Origin: Candidatus Omnitrophota bacterium
Lineage (GTDB): Bacteria > Omnitrophota > Gorgyraeia > Duberdicusellales > 4484-171
Length of the DNA stretch: 8,338 nt
Assembly (NCBI GenBank): GCA_030601015.1
Contig: JAUVUO010000046.1
Span: forward strand, 1 to 8,338
Reading direction: 5' to 3'
Both the position numbers and the translations under genes were made by a program. The notes below the pieces were generated by a model. The model had not been told where the DNA came from, searched no databases, and saw only the letters and a list, made by a program, of their open reading frames with translations. Below, one piece after another: positions 6,861-8,338 of the stretch. Position 1 is the first letter of the stretch. Each line of letters opens with the position of its first letter.

Positions 6861-7661
6861 CTACATTAAATTTTTAACTGTTGTTTCTTCTGAGTCCTGA
6901 CAAGCATTAATCCCAAAATACAAATAATATAAAGTTCCTACTAAAAAAATTAACCCCCTAAAAGGGATAGCAAAACTTGCAAGGTCAAAAAACATTCCCA
7001 ATATAATAAAAGGAGTTATCGCCACTGTTGACAACCTCAAAACTGTCATATAAGTTAATTTTTTATCCAACGTGTTAACAAATATCATTCCAAGTCCGGC
7101 ATAAATTAACAACTGGATAATTTTAAAAACAAACAAACTGATTAACATTATCGGACCCAGAATCCACATTAATTTTTTTTGAACAAAAATCATCCACTTA
7201 TCAATTTTATTCCGAGTCAAAACAAAATCCTTTTTTATTTCTGAATATACATACATTTTTGTTTCTAAGGAATTCTCTTTAAACAATCCTCTGTCTTTCA
7301 TAAATAGTCCCAAAGCTTTTGTATTATCTAAATTTTTCGTCTTACCGGTTGTATCTATGATAATAAGCGGGACACCTGTCCCAGGATCTGTTATAGTATA
7401 TGGCTGAGGTTCATCTACAGACAATATGCCTTTTGAAAAAGTCATTTTTGGAATCTGATTTACTATTTTAGGTGCTTCTTCTTCTATGTATTTGTTAATT
7501 CCTGATTGCATATTTATGGTTATCGGAATTAAACAAACAGCCAAAATCAAAAACAAATAAAGAAACCCCGTACCTTTCCAGTTCACACTAACATCCCGAT
7601 ACAATCTTTTTGAATAAAAAGAAAATACAGGGATATGAATCATAGAATACTCTTTACCCAT
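6861..7661 (-). CDS. DUF1189-type polytopic membrane protein
   Basis: With the start at 7661 the product has 266 residues. Membrane segments are predicted at about 33-50, a long hydrophobic stretch at 165-198 (two segments), 211-226 and 232-251. An extracytoplasmic loop of roughly 110 residues after the first segment contains PYTITDPGTGVPLIIIDTTG (87-106). This layout of one N-terminal segment, an external loop with a 'D-P-x-T-G-x-P-L-I-I-I-D-T-T-G' core, and a C-terminal membrane bundle matches my memory of DUF1189, a bacterial family of unknown function. The frame stays open upstream to a TTG at 7679, but that longer version would translate the GAGGAGG ribosome site itself, so the ATG nine bases after it is the better start. 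It heads a likely operon with the CvfB-type and kinase genes. Directly upstream lies a tandem structured repeat. Confidence 0.75.
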   Translation of the reverse strand: MGKEYSMIHIPVFSFYSKRLYRDVSVNWKGTGFLYLFLILAVCLIPITINMQSGINKYIEEEAPKIVNQIPKMTFSKGILSVDEPQPYTITDPGTGVPLIIIDTTGKTKNLDNTKALGLFMKDRGLFKENSLETKMYVYSEIKKDFVLTRNKIDKWMIFVQKKLMWILGPIMLISLFVFKIIQLLIYAGLGMIFVNTLDKKLTYMTVLRLSTVAITPFIILGMFFDLASFAIPFRGLIFLVGTLYYLYFGINACQDSEETTVKNLM

Positions 7662-7670
7662 ACATCTCCA

Positions 7671-7677
7671 CCTCCTC
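7671..7677 (-). promoter_or_regulatory. Ribosome binding site that fixes the DUF1189 gene start
   Basis: GAGGAGG on the minus strand lies nine bases before the ATG at 7661. It is the strongest Shine-Dalgarno in the window and shows that the TTG at 7679 is not the start. The repeat region begins four bases further upstream. Confidence 0.8.
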
Positions 7678-7680
7678 AAT

Positions 7681-7820
7681 GAGACTTAGACTTTTTTTCA
7701 AAAAAGTCTGTAGCTCGAATTGAATCCCTCCGGAGTTAGTGTGAAAAGTCGAAGACATTTTACACTATATACAGCGAGGAGGGACAAGGTTAATAAAATA
7801 AAAAATTCCATAATTCTTCA
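7681..7820. repeat. 140-bp tandem structured repeat, copy 1
   Basis: This copy differs from copy 2 (7821-7960) at only two positions: A7690 versus T7830, and C7772 versus T7912. It contains three nested structures. A hairpin at 7688-7709 has a perfect 10-bp stem and a 2-base loop. A hairpin at 7739-7765 has a 12-bp stem, one G-U pair, one A-A mismatch and a GAA loop closed by C-G. TCCCTCC (7725-7731) pairs with GGAGGGA (7778-7784), enclosing the second hairpin. No protein is encoded. It could be a mobile palindromic element, a structured RNA or part of the DUF1189 gene leader. Confidence 0.85.
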
Positions 7821-7960
7821 GAGACTTAGTCTTTTTTTCAAAAAAGTCTGTAGCTCGAATTGAATCCCTCCGGAGTTAGTGTGAAAAGTCGAAGACATTT
7901 TACACTATATATAGCGAGGAGGGACAAGGTTAATAAAATAAAAAATTCCATAATTCTTCA
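7821..7960. repeat. 140-bp tandem structured repeat, copy 2
   Basis: This is an exact-length tandem copy of 7681-7820. The first hairpin carries one T-T mismatch from the change at 7830. The second hairpin (7879-7905) and its enclosing 7-bp helix are unchanged. The 14 bases from 7961 (GAGACTTAGACTTT) restart the unit a third time and then diverge into a different short A/T hairpin, so the array is about 2.1 units long. Confidence 0.85.
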
Positions 7961-8056
7961 GAGACTTAGACTTTCTTAAAGAAAATTTGTACTTGAACCA
8001 TTGATTTTCAACCATGTTTTAAGAATTATCGCATGTTTAAGGCTATTTGTCCAAAA

Positions 8057-8117
8057 ATATTTGAAAAAATAAAAAAGGTTACCGAATTAGTGAGCTAGTA
8101 CAACAGCGACTATTTTA
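8057..8117. repeat. Diverged approx. 60-bp intergenic repeat, copy A
   Basis: It shares with copy B (8247-8302) an exact 18-mer ACAACAGCGACTATTTTA (8100-8117). Upstream at the same spacing it also shares GTTACC (8078-8083), TTA (8087-8089) and TGAG (8091-8094), for 31 of 40 matching positions without gaps. A shared ATATTTGAA (8057-8065) lies further left, where the copies differ by a 5-base indel. Confidence 0.7.
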
Positions 8118-8192
8118 ATTAATAAAGAATAATTTTAGAATCAGTTAATTCAACACGGAAAATTTTTACCTCGTTAATCTTTTTCTGTTATT

Positions 8193-8216
8193 CTTTGTGG
8201 CTCTGTGTCTTTGTGT
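8193..8216. repeat. Three-step 8-bp tandem motif (CTTTGTGG / CTCTGTGT / CTTTGTGT)
   Basis: Three successive 8-mers fit a CTYTGTGK consensus. On the minus strand this reads as a CACAAAG-ACACAGAG-CCACAAAG string. From memory, such strings recur between genes in many environmental bacterial genomes, often near GxxExxY-family genes. No such gene is visible here. Confidence 0.5.
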
Positions 8217-8246
8217 GAGTTTTATTTATTTTATTATTTATAATAT

Positions 8247-8302
8247 ATATTTGAACAAAAGTGTTACCTGCTTACTGAGAATTAACAACAGCGACTATTT
8301 TA
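8247..8302. repeat. Diverged approx. 60-bp intergenic repeat, copy B
   Basis: This is the second copy of the element at 8057-8117 in the same orientation. ATATTTGAA is at 8247-8255, GTTACC at 8263-8268, TTA at 8272-8274, TGAG at 8276-8279, and the exact 18-mer at 8285-8302. The variable spacers and conserved blocks suggest an old dispersed repeat rather than a recent duplication. Confidence 0.7.
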
Positions 8303-8321
8303 TTTTTTTGAATTCTGGATT

Positions 8322-8338
8322 GCCCGATCAAGACGGGC
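8322..8338. repeat. GC-rich palindromic repeat, cut by the window edge
   Basis: GCCCG (8322-8326) and CGGGC (8334-8338) form a perfect stem around ATCAAGA. The preceding CTGGATT resembles the outer arm of the common 'CTGGATT-hairpin-AATGAC' intergenic palindromes of many bacteria. The matching outer right arm would lie beyond the window. Confidence 0.45.

Larger units (their letters stand above)
7961..8338. other. 378-bp gene-free stretch with assorted repeats
   Basis: No convincing gene is seen on either strand. It holds, in order, the truncated third start of the 140-bp unit (7961-7974), two copies of a diverged repeat (8057-8117 and 8247-8302), a run of 8-bp tandem steps (8193-8216), and a GC-rich hairpin at the edge (8322-8338). 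A plus-strand frame of 21 codons at 8033-8098 exists but has no ribosome site. Confidence 0.6.

Noticed and set aside
6638..6877. Plus-strand open frame of 79 codons opposite the start of the CvfB-type gene
   Set aside because: It lies antisense to conserved S1-domain coding sequence, with no ribosome site or recognisable motif.
7711..7735. GTAGCTC followed by GAATCCCTCCGG, resembling tRNA D-arm and T-arm sequence
   Set aside because: No acceptor stem, anticodon arm or correct spacing can be formed; the likeness is limited to short strings.
7681..7974. Repeat array as a CRISPR locus
   Set aside because: It has only two full units, 140 bp long and directly adjoining, with no spacers and no cas genes.
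8033..8098. Plus-strand 21-codon frame MFKAICPKIFEKIKKVTELV... as a possible small peptide gene
   Set aside because: It has no Shine-Dalgarno, and its 3' half overlaps repeat copy A, whose partner copy has a 5-base indel that would break the frame.

Overview
The window is AT-rich. Every gene I can support lies on the minus strand, read from right to left. Two things suggest a Gram-negative bacterium with an outer membrane: a TamB-type protein, and several AT-rich codon and intergenic habits like those of uncultured Omnitrophota and related lineages. The phylum is only a guess from gene style, not shown by any marker gene.

Reading along the minus strand, the layout is as follows. (1) Positions 7681-8338 hold no gene but are dense in repeats. 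There is a 140-bp hairpin-bearing unit in two tandem copies plus a third truncated start. There is also a diverged pair of about 60-bp repeats, a three-step 8-bp tandem motif, and a GC-rich hairpin cut by the window edge. (2) Positions 7661-5270 hold a tight three-gene group with gaps of 31 and 33 bp: a DUF1189-type membrane protein, a CvfB/YitL-type S1 RNA-binding protein, and a uridine-kinase-like P-loop kinase. (3) Positions 4867-5269 are about 400 bp of apparently decayed coding sequence, including what looks like a signal peptide whose start is broken by one base. (4) Positions 4866-1276 hold a carbohydrate pair with a 24-bp gap: a bifunctional mannose-1-phosphate guanylyltransferase/mannose-6-phosphate isomerase and an isoamylase-type glycogen debranching enzyme. 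(5) Positions 1275-996 form an intergenic stretch with a promoter, a dyad overlapping its -35 box, and an AU-only hairpin beside the ribosome binding site. (6) Positions 995-1 hold the start of a short TamB-domain protein that runs off the left edge.

Functionally, the window joins activated-mannose supply for surface polysaccharide (ManC), glycogen breakdown (GlgX), envelope biogenesis (TamB-like) and a small RNA-binding/kinase/membrane group. I see no complete new system. The points most worth a second look are these: the debranching enzyme lacks the near-invariant arginine beside its catalytic nucleophile; the tandem structured repeat sits directly in front of the DUF1189 gene; and the dyad covers the promoter of the TamB-like gene.
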